From Bacteroidales bacterium H3 (GTDB taxonomy: Bacteria > Bacteroidota > Bacteroidia > Bacteroidales > Muribaculaceae): a stretch of DNA of 64,000 nucleotides. Numbering within the stretch: the stretch's first letter is position 1; the number at the start of each line of letters is the position of its first letter. The notes below the pieces were generated by a model. It searched no databases. It had not been told where the DNA came from and saw only the letters and a program-made list of their open reading frames with translations. Made by a program: the position numbers and the translations under genes. Shown here one piece after another: positions 62,856 through 64,000 of the stretch. The DNA lies in contig DAAN01000015.1 in NCBI GenBank assembly GCA_001701135.1, forward strand, positions 31,357 through 95,356, read 5' to 3'.

Positions 62856-63953
62856 ATGAAGCTTTTCCATATATCCCTCCTTTCGGCCCTGCTCTGCGCA
62901 CCCGCAGCCGGAGCCCAGACCGCGCAGCACCTCAATGCCACCAAGGCCAACGACTACGCAATCGTCTACTCGCTCCCCCGCACGGCAATCGACATCACCG
63001 TCGAAGCTGAAATCACCGTGAAGAAACCGGGCGAATTCTTCAAATACGCCCCCAAATATCTCCACGTCAACAACCCCATAACCGCCGAAAGCCACTCGGC
63101 GCGCATCCTCTCGGCCAAAATCTACACCCACGGCACTCCCAACCCCGAGGAGCGCTACTCCATCCAGTTCAAGCCCGGCAACCCGGTTGTTGTGGCACTC
63201 GACGAGGCCGGCATACCCCTGGCCATAAACACCGACGAGACCGCCCCCTCGGCCATGCCTGAACTACCTCAGCCCCGCGAGGCCGCTCCCACGCCTCTCG
63301 AGACACCCGCAGCACGTCAGGCCGTGTCGGAAGATATGCTGCGCAGCCAGTCGACAGCCAAACGTGCCGAGCTCGCCGCCCAGGCCATCTTCGCAATCCG
63401 CCAGACCCGCAGCGACCTCATCAGCGGCCAGGCCGACAACATGCCACCCGACGGCAAGTCCATGCAGCTGATGCTCGACAATCTCCAGGCCCAGGAAGAA
63501 GCCCTCACGGCTATGTTTATCGGCACCACATCGACCCGCACCGAAGTGGTCACCTACACCGTCAGCGACCTCACGCTCGACGACACCGACAGCGCACGCC
63601 TCATCATCGCGCGCCTCTCGGCCATCGAAGGTCTCACCGATGCCGACGACCTCGCCGGCACACCCATCTATCTCGACCTCCGCGTGGTGCAGCGCGGCGA
63701 AGCCCCCGTCAACGAAAAGGGACAGACACTCCCCTTCCCCAAAAACGGCGTGCCCTACACCATTCCCGGCCAGGTGAAAGCCACCCTGCAGTGCGACGGC
63801 GAGACCTGCGCAGACACCACCCTCGACATTGCCCAGCTCGGCATCACCTACGGCCTCGCGCCCAACTCCTTCACAAACCGCAAGGATCCCATCTACATCA
63901 TCTACGACCCCGCCACAGGCGCCCTGCTCCGTCAGGGAGCTGCCGCACGCTGA
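62856..63953 (+). CDS. DUF4831 family secreted protein
   Basis: 365 residues: signal peptide (about 1-20, LLCAPAAGAQ), then the DUF4831 pattern (NDYAIVYSLPRTAIDITVEAEITVKKPGEFFKYAPKYL, RYSIQFKPGNPVVVALDEAGIPLAINTD) and a second domain (AELAAQAIFAIRQTRSDLISGQADNMPPDGKSMQLMLDNLQAQEEALTAMFIG). No known activity. It follows nnr with a 62-bp gap and may be cotranscribed. Confidence 0.85.
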   Translation: MKLFHISLLSALLCAPAAGAQTAQHLNATKANDYAIVYSLPRTAIDITVEAEITVKKPGEFFKYAPKYLHVNNPITAESHSARILSAKIYTHGTPNPEERYSIQFKPGNPVVVALDEAGIPLAINTDETAPSAMPELPQPREAAPTPLETPAARQAVSEDMLRSQSTAKRAELAAQAIFAIRQTRSDLISGQADNMPPDGKSMQLMLDNLQAQEEALTAMFIGTTSTRTEVVTYTVSDLTLDDTDSARLIIARLSAIEGLTDADDLAGTPIYLDLRVVQRGEAPVNEKGQTLPFPKNGVPYTIPGQVKATLQCDGETCADTTLDIAQLGITYGLAPNSFTNRKDPIYIIYDPATGALLRQGAAAR

Positions 63954-63962
63954 CGTGAAAAT

Positions 63963-64000
63963 TAAGAGCTTGTTTAAAAATAAATGTTACCGATAGGGCG
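63963..64000 (+). repeat. Copy 6 of the interspersed element (runs into window end)
   Basis: TAAGAGCTTGTTTAAAAATA then AATGTTACCGATAGGGCG, cut by the window end. By analogy with copies 4 and 5, a minus-strand gene probably ends just beyond 64000. Confidence 0.8.

Noticed and set aside
61513..62901. 462-residue minus-strand frame
   Set aside because: Antisense to the NAD(P)HX repair enzyme, with low-complexity composition.

Overview
The window looks like chromosome from a gut Bacteroidales bacterium, most likely a member of the Muribaculaceae (S24-7) or a close relative. The signs are promoters of the Bacteroidetes type (TTTG, 19-21 bp, TAnnTTTG), gliding/type IX secretion genes (two PorU-like peptidases, GldE, a glutaminyl cyclase), many Bacteroidales-only families (PCMD, DUF4249, DUF4199, DUF6452, DUF6048, DUF4831, DUF3737), and secreted proteins with C-terminal type IX sorting tails. 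Most of the DNA is GC-rich and densely coding. Two AT-rich islands (about 16.2-16.9 kb and 42.4-44.0 kb) hold toxin-antitoxin modules and look acquired.

Layout. 1-7.5 kb (minus): start of a PgpH-type c-di-AMP phosphodiesterase, a vWA protein with a repeated C-terminal domain and its secreted partner, an SDR enzyme, ribosomal proteins L27/L21 and a PCMD protein, with two candidate small or leader RNAs. 7.7-16 kb: a PorU-like peptidase, panB, a TPR protein, cytidine deaminase, gldE with a phosphopantetheinyl transferase, and tRNA-Ala(GGC). 16.2-16.9 kb: an MNT/HEPN toxin-antitoxin pair whose toxin is frameshifted. 17-24.4 kb (plus): lysS, gpsA, lolD-like, a lipoprotein, glutaminyl cyclase, sufE and a peptide transporter. 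24.5-28.9 kb (minus): cobalamin adenosyltransferase, LOG, a DUF2752 plus GYF/CD225 pair, deoC and carboxynorspermidine dehydrogenase. 29-32.5 kb: the canonical-looking porU.

32.6-38 kb (minus) is one operon: TonB-dependent receptor, DUF4249 lipoprotein, LytS-type kinase, LytTR regulator (frameshifted near its end). 38.2-42.4 kb: pckA, three iron-sulfur proteins and a divergent oxyR. 42.4-44 kb: an AbiEi/AbiEii module. 44.1-50 kb: a cobalamin riboswitch driving a large secreted Ig-like protein, then two back-to-back beta-propeller paralogues resembling corrinoid-binding BtuG, reading toward it. 50-64 kb: MATE exporter, MalY-type lyase, DUF3737, a DUF4199-glycosyltransferase-DUF6452-DUF6048-rpiB run, TRIC channel, nth, pheS, adk, hpt, NAD(P)HX repair enzyme and DUF4831.

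How parts fit. PorU, its paralogue, GldE and glutaminyl cyclase would serve export and maturation of secreted proteins, several of which (3.4-4.0 kb, 44.5-50 kb) end in sorting-like tails. The riboswitch gene, the propellers and the adenosyltransferase suggest scavenging and use of B12. A short interspersed element with the core AGAGCTTGTTTAA occurs six times between genes. No complete mobile element, integrase, transposase or CRISPR array was seen.
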